A DNA stretch of 19,515 bases from Thiotrichales bacterium (GCA_024763135.1 JANTGD010000015.1:1-19515); one strand, 5' to 3'; positions 1 to 9,163 are shown, counted from the first letter of the stretch. Notes: generated by a model from the sequence alone, not told the origin. Translations and numbers: made by a program.

Positions 1-33
1 TCACCATGCACACCAATATCTTACGCGTCTTTT

Positions 34-62
34 TTGCGCCCAAATGAGGTTTTTAGGATAAT
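34..62 (+). promoter_or_regulatory. Candidate sigma-70 promoter for the response regulator
   Basis: A -35-like TTGCGC (34-39) and a -10-like GATAAT (57-62) are separated by 17 bases, which would start transcription roughly 115 bases before the regulator's ATG. The hexamers match the consensus at four and five of six positions. A second AT-rich box, TAAAAT at 95-100, has no well-spaced -35. The rest of 1-182 shows no gene; the window edge cuts off whatever lies upstream. Confidence 0.3.
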
Positions 63-182
63 ACTTTGGAGCTATTGTGATTTTGCGGTCTCGGTAAAAT
101 TCCCGTACATTCGCCATTTGACCGTCCCCAGATTCCGATAAGACAGGGTCCAACCACTGTTTGGACGCCCTGGAAATGCGTT

Positions 183-851
183 ATGAAGGTTTTAATTGCA
201 GATGATCATGCGCTCATCCGAGAGAGCCTGCGCACCCAACTTTCCAGGATCGATGCGCAGCTTGAAGTCTATGAAGCCGAAAACGCCCACCAAACCCTCG
301 AGTTTATTGTCCAGAGTCCCGTCTTCGACCTGATCTTGCTGGATCTGCTCATGCCTGGCGCCAAGGGCCTCGAGCTTGCCACAACGGTGTGTAATCAGTG
401 CCCGGAAACCCCGGTGGTGGTGATTTCCGCGTCCGACGATGCCCCATTGATCCAGAAGGCTATTGACCTGGGCGCTGCGGGATTCATCCCCAAATCCATG
501 GCCATGGATGTCATCAATAGCGCTATTCAATTGGTACTCTCGGGTGGAGTGTACATCCCCGAACAATTGCTCGAGATCAACCGCGGCGCACAGGCAGGCA
601 GAACATCGACGAGCGACTATTTTGCGCGTCGCCCAATGCCTCCCGAACCGCCAACTCTCACCGAGCGGCAACGGGAAGTTTTGTTTCTGCTCTGCCTGGG
701 GGCGCAGAACCGGGAAATTGCGGAGGAATTGGGCATTTCACTGCATACCGTGAAAATTCATGTCGCAGCGATTCTAAAAGCATTGCAAGCCGACAATCGC
801 ACCAGCGCCGTAGTGACCGCACGCAAATTCGGCCTCTGCTCCGATCAATAA
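183..851 (+). CDS. NarL/LuxR-family two-component response regulator (UvrY/GacA-like layout)
   Basis: This 222-residue protein has a receiver domain (about 1-120) and a LuxR-type helix-turn-helix (about 158-217), so it should bind DNA when phosphorylated. The acidic pair D7-D8, phospho-acceptor D54 in LILLDLLMPG, S82 and K104 complete the receiver active site. The C-terminal domain carries LTERQREVL and the recognition-helix stretch ISLHTVKIHV. Size and domain order match UvrY/GacA, the usual partner of BarA/GacS tripartite kinases; a kinase of that kind is encoded at 6434-9163, so the two are a likely pair, though this is inferred from proximity. The two TonB receptor genes immediately downstream are the obvious candidate targets. 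The ATG is preceded by only a weak GGA element. I do not assign uvrY, because this locus arrangement looks specialised rather than the global carbon-storage regulator. Confidence 0.93.
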   Translation: MKVLIADDHALIRESLRTQLSRIDAQLEVYEAENAHQTLEFIVQSPVFDLILLDLLMPGAKGLELATTVCNQCPETPVVVISASDDAPLIQKAIDLGAAGFIPKSMAMDVINSAIQLVLSGGVYIPEQLLEINRGAQAGRTSTSDYFARRPMPPEPPTLTERQREVLFLLCLGAQNREIAEELGISLHTVKIHVAAILKALQADNRTSAVVTARKFGLCSDQ

Positions 852-874
852 GGGCGCGCCCGACTCAGTGCGGA

Positions 875-903
875 TTTACAAAACCCTGAATCTCCTTTAT
901 TTT
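875..903 (+). promoter_or_regulatory. Candidate promoter for the first TonB receptor
   Basis: TTTACA (875-880) and TATTTT (898-903) are spaced by exactly 17 bases. The hexamers match sigma-70 consensus at five and four of six positions. Transcription would start near 910, just ahead of the ATG at 931, which argues against the longer GTG start at 868. It also implies that receptor expression can be controlled separately from the regulator gene. Confidence 0.35.
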
Positions 904-930
904 GGCTGGCATTACACTATTACAACGATT

Positions 931-2988
931 ATGCCGCCATCGCACCTTTTCCATCGCGCCACGACGTTGCTGCTGTTCAAGCTGGGGCTGGCCTTTATCG
1001 CGGTATGCGGGAGTGGCGATGCCCTGGCCGATGAGCAAGATTTCCTGGCCGAACTGCCGGTAGTCGTCTCGGCTAGCCGCATGCCGCAAAACATTCTCAA
1101 CTCCCCTGCCTCGGTTACGATTATCGATCGGGACATGATCGCTGCATCGGGGTTGATCGAGATTCCCGAGTTACTCAGACTGGTTCCCGGTTTCCAAGTC
1201 GCCAGAGCGACTGGCCGCAACTTCCTAGTCACTTATCACGGCCAGGAAATTACTTTCCCAAGCCGACTCGAGGTGCTGGTCGATGGCCGTTCGGTGTATG
1301 GCAATCTACTGGCCAATGTCAATTGGAATGCCATTGGGGTGCAAATTGAAGACATCGAAAGAATCGAGGTCATCCGCGGACCCAATGCCCCTGTATTCGG
1401 CGCCAACGCGTTGATCGCGACAATCAACATTGAAACCCGCCAACCCTATGATCAGGAAGGCCATTGGGTTGCCCTCCAGGGTGGGTCGAATGACTATGGT
1501 CGCTCGCTACTGCGCTATGCCCGTGCAACCGAGCGACTCGCCTACCGGGTCACTGCAGCCTATGAAACCGGAGCAGGATACGATGCTGTGGACACCCGCC
1601 CCGACTACGACAGCTTCCATTTGTCGAACCTTGCGTTTCGCGGCAACTACAGCCTCGATGCGCAATCACAATTGGATATTCAACTTGGTATGACGCACGG
1701 CGATCCGGGCACCATGCATCCCGGTCCCGAGCTGTATATGCTCAATCACGAGGGTGGGCTGAATGCAAACTATCAGTTGCTGCGCTGGACACACACAGCA
1801 GATGATGAGCACGAAACTTATGTACAACTCACCCACAATTTTACCGATCAGACAGACCGTTTTGGCCTGCCGCCCCTGAGCAGCCTCAGCGGCTTATCCG
1901 ACGCGCAGCTGGCCGCGCTCGGACTGCCACCTGACCAGCCGCTTTACTATGTCTATGCAGATGGCCGCTCGCAACGCTACGATGTGGAATTTCAACAACG
2001 GCAACCCTTGCAGCAACACCTGCGGCTCGCGTGGGGTGCGGGGCTACGCCTCGACCTGCTGAAGAGTCCCGCACTGCTCGGCAGCACCCGCAATTTTGAA
2101 AACCGCAGCGGGCGCGGTTTTGCCAACGTAGAATGGCAGCCGCGAGATCCACTGCGAGTCAACCTGGGGATGATGTTGGAAAGCAATCGCTATTTCGATC
2201 TGTTTGGTTCCAGCCGGCTGGCGTTGAATTACCTTGTCCGGCCCTGGCTCAGCCTGCGTAGCAGCGCGAGCCACACCCGCCGCAGCCCCTCCCTCCTCGA
2301 CGAAAACTGGCACTATGAATTGACAGCCGATAATGGCCAGACCATCGATTCCATCGTTCTCTCTCCCGGAAATCTCAAGACTGAAAAGCTAACCGCTTAT
2401 GAATTGGGCTTTACCGCAACCTATCCCAAACTGCATGGGCACTTGGATGTGAAGTACTTTGTTGAGCGCGGCTATGATCTGATCTCGTATCCCAGAGACA
2501 CCCGCATTCAGGACGGCCTGACCCAGGATGGGGCCGAAGTCATTTCCAACGATGATCGTTATGTGGTGAGAGGAGCCGAAGGAGAACTGCGCTGGCAACC
2601 TACTGATGGCAGCCTTGTCGCACTGCAATACATGCGGGCGAGCAGCAAATCGCGCCAACATCGCATTGTTGGCGAACCGGCTTTCCGCACACGTATTGCA
2701 ACGCCGGACAAGCTGCTTAGCCTGCTCGTCTCCCAACGCCTGCCGAGCAAAACGCAGTTGAGTATCGCGTACTATTTTTCGAATGCAATCAAGTGGCTGG
2801 GAGACGGCGACACCATCAAACCCAAAGACCGGATAGATTTACGCATTGCGCATCCTTTGCAGGCCGCCCCCTGGAACGGTCAGATCGAATTCATTGCGCA
2901 AAGCATCGACGGCTCCGAAGACGAATATGTGCACGAAAATCGGGCCGATACCCGATACCTCTTCAAATTCGAACTCAAAGCACCGTAA
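931..2988 (+). CDS. TonB-dependent outer-membrane receptor, first paralogue
   Basis: A 685-residue outer-membrane gated channel that would use TonB/ExbB/ExbD energy to import a scarce ligand. From the chosen ATG, residues 1-33 form a signal peptide (basic start, hydrophobic core, ALA before DEQDF). The plug spans about 42-170, with LPVVVSASR, VPGFQVA, VLVDGRSVYG and the highly typical DIERIEVIRGPNAPVFGANA; the rest is beta-barrel. The frame stays open upstream to a GTG at 868, giving 706 residues, but that start has no ribosome-binding site, lengthens the leader awkwardly and overlaps the candidate promoter at 875-903. The C-terminus ends FELKAP rather than in an aromatic residue. The gene at 3246-5387 is a clear paralogue throughout the plug. 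The plug belongs to a receptor type often found near sensor-kinase genes, with substrate unknown; I do not name a ligand. Confidence 0.9.
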   Translation: MPPSHLFHRATTLLLFKLGLAFIAVCGSGDALADEQDFLAELPVVVSASRMPQNILNSPASVTIIDRDMIAASGLIEIPELLRLVPGFQVARATGRNFLVTYHGQEITFPSRLEVLVDGRSVYGNLLANVNWNAIGVQIEDIERIEVIRGPNAPVFGANALIATINIETRQPYDQEGHWVALQGGSNDYGRSLLRYARATERLAYRVTAAYETGAGYDAVDTRPDYDSFHLSNLAFRGNYSLDAQSQLDIQLGMTHGDPGTMHPGPELYMLNHEGGLNANYQLLRWTHTADDEHETYVQLTHNFTDQTDRFGLPPLSSLSGLSDAQLAALGLPPDQPLYYVYADGRSQRYDVEFQQRQPLQQHLRLAWGAGLRLDLLKSPALLGSTRNFENRSGRGFANVEWQPRDPLRVNLGMMLESNRYFDLFGSSRLALNYLVRPWLSLRSSASHTRRSPSLLDENWHYELTADNGQTIDSIVLSPGNLKTEKLTAYELGFTATYPKLHGHLDVKYFVERGYDLISYPRDTRIQDGLTQDGAEVISNDDRYVVRGAEGELRWQPTDGSLVALQYMRASSKSRQHRIVGEPAFRTRIATPDKLLSLLVSQRLPSKTQLSIAYYFSNAIKWLGDGDTIKPKDRIDLRIAHPLQAAPWNGQIEFIAQSIDGSEDEYVHENRADTRYLFKFELKAP

Positions 2989-3245
2989 TTATCAAACGCC
3001 CCATGAGCGCCTCTATCCAATCCTTTTCGGCAAGGCCCGGCTCAAATCGATACTTGCCACCGTGCAAGCGCCCGGCGCCGCTACCCCAGCCAATCTGGCG
3101 ATCATTTACCCAACAGCCGCGGACATCACGCGGCAGCATCACACCCTAGGAACCTATCCGAGAATTGATAACCTACTGCGGAAAAGCCCTTTTGATCCGT
3201 TTTTCCCCGCATCTTCGTTAAATATGAGTAACTATTTCGCCTCAA

Positions 3246-5387
3246 ATGAGCAATAAAATGGTCTCAAAATGGCTTCCCCTCGCCACGCCCCCTATTCTCG
3301 GACAGGCTCCTAGCCCCATCGCCATGTCGCCCCGGCCAGCTTCTTGTTTGCTCATTGCGCTTGTGCTGGCCTGCTTGATTGTCGCACTACAAGAGACCGC
3401 AATAGCTCAGCCCCCACTCCCAGACGAAGAGGCGTTCCTCGCCGATATTCCAGTGGTAGTCTCTGGCACGCGTCTGCCGCAGCAAACCCTCTACTCCCCG
3501 GTATCCACAACCATTTTGGATCGCGAAACCATCCTGGCATCAGGGTTCACGGAAGTGGCAGAGCTTTTTCGCTTGGTACCGGGATTTCAAGTGGCGCAAG
3601 CGACAGGCGGTCACTATGTGGTGACTTACCACGGTCAGGAAATGAGCCTGCCCAATCGCATGGAGGTGTTAATCAATGGTCGCTCGGTCTACGGCAATTT
3701 ACTTGCGGCGGTTTCCTGGTCGGCCTTAGGGATCGAACCCGAAGACATTGAACGTATCGAAATCATCCGTGGCGCCAACTCCCCCGTTTTCGGTTCCAAT
3801 GCTTTGGTCGCGACCATCAATATTATGACGCGCGAACCCTATGCGCTGAATGACACTTGGCTCGAAGCCACGGCTGGTTCGCTCGATACGCGTAAACTTC
3901 ACCTGCACCATGCGGGCATGCGTGACCAACTGGATTACCAAATCGCCTTGGCCTTCAAGCGGAATGAGGGATTCGCTGCCAGCGACGACGTGCCTGACAT
4001 CGATACAACGGAGTTGAGCAGCATCACGCTTGGGGGGCAATACCATCCCGGCCCAAGTGACGAACTGAAATTCGATTTAGGCTTGATCGCTGGCGAGCAC
4101 GCCACTTTCTTCCCGCTCCCCGCGGCCGTCATCGATACCCATGATGGCAAGCTGCATTCCAACTACCAATATGCTCGCTGGACGCAGAATCTGGACCAAG
4201 CGAATGAGCGGTTTTTTCAGTTTTACCATAACTTTCAAAACCAGCACGACGATTTGCTGAGCTATCCGTTGGGAGTACTCCTGCCCGACAGTGTCCTGGA
4301 AGGCCTGCGCCCCTTTTTTCCCACCCCCGAAACGGCCCGCTTGCGTAGCGTCTATGGTTCCGGTGTTTCTGAGCGCTACGACGGGGAAGTACAACAAATC
4401 AGCCAAGCCAATCCACGCTTGCGCACCGCCTGGGGCGCCGGGATACGGCTCGATCGTCTCAAAAGCTTCTATCAGTTAGGTACACAAAAGACTTTCGACA
4501 ACTTGAGCGCACGCGCCTTCATCAACACTGAGTGGCAAACTGCAGAGCGCCTGTTTATCAATGCCGGCAGCATGCTGGAACACAACGAACTGGTACACTT
4601 ACACGGTTCTGCCCGCTTGGCTGTCAACTATGCGCTGCGACGCAACACCAGTCTCAGAGCCAGCATCAGCCATACACAAAAAAGTCCGTCTATACTTGAA
4701 GAGTATTGGAACTACGGGGTCTATCTCGACACTGGACCGATGGTCGAGGCCATTGTCAAATCATCAGGAGACTTAGCACCTGAACGATTGACTGCCTACG
4801 AACTGGGTCTTGTTCATGAAAACCAGTCCACAGGCCTGCACTTCGATATCAAAGCGTTTTACGAAAAAGCCCGGGAGCTGGTGGGCTTTCCCGTGGACGC
4901 AACCTACCCAGAACTGATCACGCTCAACAGCACGGTTGGTGTGCAACGTGTGGCCAATGGCGATCGTTATGATCTCAATGGGGTCGAAGGCGAAATTGGG
5001 TGGCGACCGAATCGCGCGGATCAGCTCCGTTTGAGTTACTCATTGACGAGCAGCCATCGGCGTGCATTCCAGCTGCCTGCAGACGGCTCTGTGGTGTACC
5101 ACACTGCGACGCCGCAGCAGACGCTCGCGCTGTTGGCCCAGCATCGCTGTGCGTCGGGTATCAGCCTCAGTGGGGCCTGGTACCACATGAGTCAGATGGA
5201 GTGGCTGGGTGATGGCGGACTGCAAGCTGCCTACGATCGTCTGGATCTGCACATCGGCATACCGATTGCGCAAAAACGGGGACGCATCGAGTTGATCGGA
5301 CAGAACCTGACTGGGAACTACATCGAATATACGCCGAATAATCGGGTCGATCGGCGTTATTACGTGAAAATGGAACTTCATTTCTGA
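3246..5387 (+). CDS. TonB-dependent outer-membrane receptor, second paralogue
   Basis: This 713-residue protein repeats the architecture of its upstream neighbour: signal peptide, plug (about 68-198, with IPVVVSGTR, LFRLVPGFQVAQATG, VLINGRSVYGNLL and EDIERIEIIRGANSPVFGSNA) and a beta-barrel ending RRYYVKMELHF, the terminal Phe expected of an outer-membrane protein. Start choice is uncertain. The ATG at 3246 leaves about 32 residues before the hydrophobic core; the ATG at 3324 would give a more normal leader beginning MSPRPASCLL. Neither has a good Shine-Dalgarno sequence. The pair looks like an old tandem duplication: the plugs align closely, whereas extracellular-loop regions differ, suggesting related but distinct ligands or uptake modes. 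The 257-base gap before it (2989-3245) contains no gene and no convincing promoter, only AT-rich stretches near 3215-3260. The next gene begins 23 bases after its stop, implying a shared transcript. Confidence 0.9.
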   Translation: MSNKMVSKWLPLATPPILGQAPSPIAMSPRPASCLLIALVLACLIVALQETAIAQPPLPDEEAFLADIPVVVSGTRLPQQTLYSPVSTTILDRETILASGFTEVAELFRLVPGFQVAQATGGHYVVTYHGQEMSLPNRMEVLINGRSVYGNLLAAVSWSALGIEPEDIERIEIIRGANSPVFGSNALVATINIMTREPYALNDTWLEATAGSLDTRKLHLHHAGMRDQLDYQIALAFKRNEGFAASDDVPDIDTTELSSITLGGQYHPGPSDELKFDLGLIAGEHATFFPLPAAVIDTHDGKLHSNYQYARWTQNLDQANERFFQFYHNFQNQHDDLLSYPLGVLLPDSVLEGLRPFFPTPETARLRSVYGSGVSERYDGEVQQISQANPRLRTAWGAGIRLDRLKSFYQLGTQKTFDNLSARAFINTEWQTAERLFINAGSMLEHNELVHLHGSARLAVNYALRRNTSLRASISHTQKSPSILEEYWNYGVYLDTGPMVEAIVKSSGDLAPERLTAYELGLVHENQSTGLHFDIKAFYEKARELVGFPVDATYPELITLNSTVGVQRVANGDRYDLNGVEGEIGWRPNRADQLRLSYSLTSSHRRAFQLPADGSVVYHTATPQQTLALLAQHRCASGISLSGAWYHMSQMEWLGDGGLQAAYDRLDLHIGIPIAQKRGRIELIGQNLTGNYIEYTPNNRVDRRYYVKMELHF

Positions 5388-5410
5388 ATGCAATACGCTA
5401 CGGTACACCC

Positions 5411-6424
5411 ATGGGGGTTGGGGGATACGTGAAGCAATGCTGTCTCAAAGGCCATAGGTCCACAAGAGATCGGCTCAAACATCACCGTGGTCTGCATGGG
5501 GGGATGCTTGGGCTATGTCTGCTGGTGGTCGCAATCCTGCCGCTTATGACAGCTAACGCAGCAGACGATCCTTCGCCGGTTCTCGTCGTCCTGAGCGACC
5601 ATACCGATACCTACCAGCAAGTCGCGGCTGCCATCTCGCAGCGCTTGTTGACGCGACGCCCCTCGCAGACACTGAAAATCGTCTCACTCGATGCGCTGAG
5701 CAACATCCAAGCCTCCGAACCCCGTCTTTTAGTCACTGTGGGTTTGCGCGCCACACAAAAAGCACTTGAATCGAGCCGCAAGACTCCCATACTGGCAACC
5801 CTGGTACCCCGTCTATCCTACGAGCGTCTACTCCAGCAATTAAAGGTCTCTGCTGAGAACCGAGCCATCTCTGCCGTCTATCTGGATCAGCCTTTGAGTC
5901 GCCAGGTGGCACTCATCAAGTATCTTCTGCCTCAGATTAGGCGCGCCGGCACCCTATTGAGCCCCACGGCTGAGCACATCGGCAATGAAGTGCGTGTGAT
6001 TGGTCGCAATCAGCACCTGGACTTCATCGTGATTCAGGTCAAACGTCCCGCCGAGCTTATCGACCAGCTCCATAACCAGCTCGATGGCATCGAGGTTCTG
6101 CTGACGCTGTTCGACCCACAGATCATCGATCGCAAGACTGCCAAGCAGATCCTATACTTCTCCTATCAAAAACGTTTGCCTTTGATTGCCTATTCAAAAG
6201 CCATGGTCACCGCCGGCGCATTAGCCGCCGTGTATTCCGACAACACTCAGATTGGGCAACAGACAGCGGACCAGATCATGACTTTTCTGGACCACCCGGA
6301 TGGCGATTTGCCCGAACCCAGCTACGCAAGCTATTTTTCGGTCGCCTGTAATATGAAAATGGCCAGGTATCTCAACCTTGCGGGCGTCTGTCGTGACGAT
6401 TTAAGCGCGAGAATTCAGGACTAA
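5411..6424 (+). CDS. Secreted ABC-type substrate-binding protein (PF04392-like), probable sensor subunit
   Basis: The protein (337 residues from this start) has a long basic leader, a hydrophobic core at about 33-47 and a likely cleavage after TANA (47-50). The mature part resembles the PF04392 ABC substrate-binding family: an opening strand VLVVLSDHTDTYQQVAAAI, then LLVTVGLRATQKAL and a DQPLSRQVALIKYLLP segment, with two alpha/beta lobes implied. No ABC permease or ATPase gene occurs in the window. It sits between two TonB receptors and a hybrid kinase whose gene starts nine bases after its stop, so a periplasmic ligand-sensing role is more likely than transport; this is inference from context. 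Start alternatives are GTG at 5429, which has a GGGGG run six bases upstream, and ATG at 5504, which trims the leader to MLGLCLLVV. The ligand cannot be read from the sequence. Confidence 0.8.
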   Translation: MGVGGYVKQCCLKGHRSTRDRLKHHRGLHGGMLGLCLLVVAILPLMTANAADDPSPVLVVLSDHTDTYQQVAAAISQRLLTRRPSQTLKIVSLDALSNIQASEPRLLVTVGLRATQKALESSRKTPILATLVPRLSYERLLQQLKVSAENRAISAVYLDQPLSRQVALIKYLLPQIRRAGTLLSPTAEHIGNEVRVIGRNQHLDFIVIQVKRPAELIDQLHNQLDGIEVLLTLFDPQIIDRKTAKQILYFSYQKRLPLIAYSKAMVTAGALAAVYSDNTQIGQQTADQIMTFLDHPDGDLPEPSYASYFSVACNMKMARYLNLAGVCRDDLSARIQD

Positions 6425-6433
6425 GGCCAACCG

Positions 6434-9163
6434 ATGAACCGTGAACTGCCATTCAATCGCTGGGGTATCCATCAAAGGGCTTTGTTCCTGGCCCTTGCCC
6501 CGTTATTGCTGGTGTCCTTGATTATCGGTTACTACCTCACCAACATGCATCTCCAAACAGCGCAACGCTCGCTTGAGCAACGCGGTTTGGGCATTGCCAA
6601 GAACCTGGCTCAAGCCAGCGAGTTTGGCCTGACGGTGGGCGATCAGAGTCGCATCGAGCAGCTGCTTAAGGCCGCAATGGTAGATCCGGATGTCCACCTG
6701 GTGGAAGCCTACGATGCACAGGGCAAACTGATTGCATCCGATCATCGGGATGGCACCAACCGCCACCACAAAACATTGCTGCGAGGCTTTACCGCTTTCG
6801 TAATGCCTTCGGCACTACCTGACACCGAAATCGAGGAATTTCGCGGCACGGCACAACCATTAGAACCCCTTGGGCGCATCGTGGTGTGGATCTCGACGGA
6901 ACACCTGAAACAGGTGCAACGGAGTATCATCAATAAGAGCCTGCTGATCGTCAGTAGCGGCGCCTTGCTGGCCGCATTGCTGGGATTGTTGATTGCCCGC
7001 GGATTGACAAAACCGGTGAAAAATGTGATCTCAGCCGTGGATGAGCTGAGCAAGGGTAACCTGGAGCATCGCGTGCGTATCGATAGCCGCGGCGAGCTCG
7101 GAAAACTCGAAGAAGGCATCAACCATATGGCTGATGCCCTGGAATCCTCCCAACGCATGTTGGAGGTGCGCGTCCAGGATGCAACACAAAAACTGGCGAA
7201 CAACCTGCGCGAACTACGCCGCAAGAACGAAGAACTCGAGGCAGCCCGACTGTCCGCGATGCAAGCAAGTGAAGCAAAAGCCAACTTTTTAGCGCAGATC
7301 AGTCACGAGCTGAGAACGCCCCTCAATGCCATTCTCGGCTTTAGCAGGCTACTTTTGAAACATGGTGCAACCGAAGGTCAAACCGAATACCTGAAAATCA
7401 TCAATCAGGCGGGTGACCAATTACTGACGGTCATCAACGATGTGCTGAGCTTCTCCAAGCTGGAATCCGGGCAGATGGAGATTCATCCAGAACATTTCGA
7501 CCCCCATGACACATTGGAAGAAGTCGTGGGTCTACTTTCTCACGAAGCCCATCGTAAGGAGCTGGAATTGGTGCTGCTGTTGCATCACGACGTCCCGCAT
7601 GACATGTACAGCGACCCCAGCCGCCTGGCGCAAATCCTAATCAATCTGTTGAATAATGCAGTCAAGTTCACCCCAAAGGGGCAAATTACAGTCACCGCAG
7701 AAGCGATTCACACCGATGCGCAGGGCGCACAGTTACAGGTCAGCGTCGCCGACTCGGGAATCGGCATCAGCGAAACGGTCGCGCAACACCTGTTTACGCC
7801 CTTTACCCAGGGCGACAGCTCGACCACTAAACTATTTAGCGGGACAGGACTTGGTCTCACCATCAGTAAGGCACTTTGCGAGAGCCTCGGCGGTACGATT
7901 ATCTGGCGAAATAACCTCTCCCAGGGCACGACCTTTACATTTCGCCTGCCTGGCTTAACGGCAGAGCGGCAGCTGGCCGACTCTGCCATCCCCAATTTGG
8001 CCGGACTCAAGGCATTGATTGTGGAGCAAAACCCTCTGTCACGCCGGGCGATTAGAAACTTGTTGATCGGTTTCAAAATGGAGGTGTACCAGCAAGCCGA
8101 CTACGCCTCCACCGACAATCGGCTGCACCAGGCAGCAGAAGACGATCCTTTTGATCTACTGGTCATAGGACTGTCCAAAGCAGAAGCACAGCAGCTCGAT
8201 TTAAGTGCCTGGCAGACGCTCGCCAAACAACATGACCTGGGCATTGTCTTGCTAATTGGCGATGAAGAGCTCGCCAATCACTATCAGGAAATGAACCCAC
8301 TGTCCCACATCCAAATCACCGAAAAGCCTGTCCGTCGGAAGATACTGTATCAAAAGATCATTGCGGCTCTGGAGATCGTGGAAACCGACACGGCCAGCCT
8401 GCCTCCCGCCAACGAAGCAAGCAGTCGCCACACTGGCGGCGATGTCATCCGGGCGCTGGTGGGAGATGACAACGCCTTTGGGCGCCGCCTTTTGGCGGAT
8501 TACCTGGCGAGCGTGGCAGCCAAGGTCGTCACCGCCAAGGATGGTCGTGAAGTGCTTGATATTGCTCAGCAACAGCCGTTCGATATTATATTCTTAGACT
8601 TACATATGCCGGAAATCGACGGTATTACGGTCGCCTCGAAACTCCAAGCCGACCCAGGCCCCAACCAATCAACACCATTGATCGCAGTCACCGCGGATGT
8701 CTTTTTTGATGCGTTGGAGACACAGCAACCGTCGCCTTTTCAAGCGGTACTGCATAAGCCCGTGACTCATGAACAGATCACCGAAATATTACACACCTGG
8801 CTTGCGCAATTGCCCCATCTTCCTCCAGAGCCAGCGGCCACACCCACAGCACTCACGCGACCCCAGGGACTACGCATGGAATTGGACACGCAATTACAAG
8901 CCCTGCAAGATGCCTTGCATGAAGCGGATCGGGAACGCCTCCATGCGCATGCGCATCAGCTCAATGGTATTACGCGTTTTTTCCAGATCCATAGCTTATC
9001 CAGCGCCGCACGGGAGCTTGAAAGCTGCGCGCTGAGCGCCGGCGAAACCCAGCTGGCAGACCTGGTGAGCCAGATCGTCCAGGCCGCCCAAACACTGGAA
9101 TGGGATGACAGCGCTGCCCCCAGTCCTGAATCACGATCCAACCATGACGAAAGCCACGCCTGA
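6434..9163 (+). CDS. BarA/GacS-like tripartite hybrid sensor histidine kinase
   Basis: A 909-residue inner-membrane phosphorelay kinase. In order: TM1 (about 16-34), periplasmic sensor (35-167), TM2 (168-189), HAMP (190-242), coiled coil (243-280), HisKA with H291 in ISHELRTPLNA, HATPase with N404/N408, DSGIGIS (440-446) and GTGLGL (470-475), two receivers and an Hpt. Receiver 1 (about 524-650) is degenerate: G579 occupies the phospho-Asp position and the acidic pair is reduced to E531, though K631 remains. Receiver 2 (about 671-790) is intact, with D678/D679, D722, T753 and K775. The Hpt carries H841 in AHQLNG. Expected relay is H291 to D722 to H841 and then to a separate regulator, most simply the one at 183-851. 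An AAGG element about seven bases upstream supports the ATG. The gene follows the binding-protein gene by nine bases and overlaps argE by 20. Architecture and length are BarA-like, but orthology to barA is not claimed. Confidence 0.93.
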   Translation: MNRELPFNRWGIHQRALFLALAPLLLVSLIIGYYLTNMHLQTAQRSLEQRGLGIAKNLAQASEFGLTVGDQSRIEQLLKAAMVDPDVHLVEAYDAQGKLIASDHRDGTNRHHKTLLRGFTAFVMPSALPDTEIEEFRGTAQPLEPLGRIVVWISTEHLKQVQRSIINKSLLIVSSGALLAALLGLLIARGLTKPVKNVISAVDELSKGNLEHRVRIDSRGELGKLEEGINHMADALESSQRMLEVRVQDATQKLANNLRELRRKNEELEAARLSAMQASEAKANFLAQISHELRTPLNAILGFSRLLLKHGATEGQTEYLKIINQAGDQLLTVINDVLSFSKLESGQMEIHPEHFDPHDTLEEVVGLLSHEAHRKELELVLLLHHDVPHDMYSDPSRLAQILINLLNNAVKFTPKGQITVTAEAIHTDAQGAQLQVSVADSGIGISETVAQHLFTPFTQGDSSTTKLFSGTGLGLTISKALCESLGGTIIWRNNLSQGTTFTFRLPGLTAERQLADSAIPNLAGLKALIVEQNPLSRRAIRNLLIGFKMEVYQQADYASTDNRLHQAAEDDPFDLLVIGLSKAEAQQLDLSAWQTLAKQHDLGIVLLIGDEELANHYQEMNPLSHIQITEKPVRRKILYQKIIAALEIVETDTASLPPANEASSRHTGGDVIRALVGDDNAFGRRLLADYLASVAAKVVTAKDGREVLDIAQQQPFDIIFLDLHMPEIDGITVASKLQADPGPNQSTPLIAVTADVFFDALETQQPSPFQAVLHKPVTHEQITEILHTWLAQLPHLPPEPAATPTALTRPQGLRMELDTQLQALQDALHEADRERLHAHAHQLNGITRFFQIHSLSSAARELESCALSAGETQLADLVSQIVQAAQTLEWDDSAAPSPESRSNHDESHA

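Noticed and set aside
3177..3211. Hairpin between the two receptor genes (GCGGAAAA with TTTT..CCGC)
   Set aside because: Pairing needs a bulge and no T-run follows it, so it does not qualify as a terminator.
5411..6424. Binding protein as part of a complete ABC importer
   Set aside because: No permease or ATPase gene is adjacent; neighbours are a TonB receptor and a kinase.
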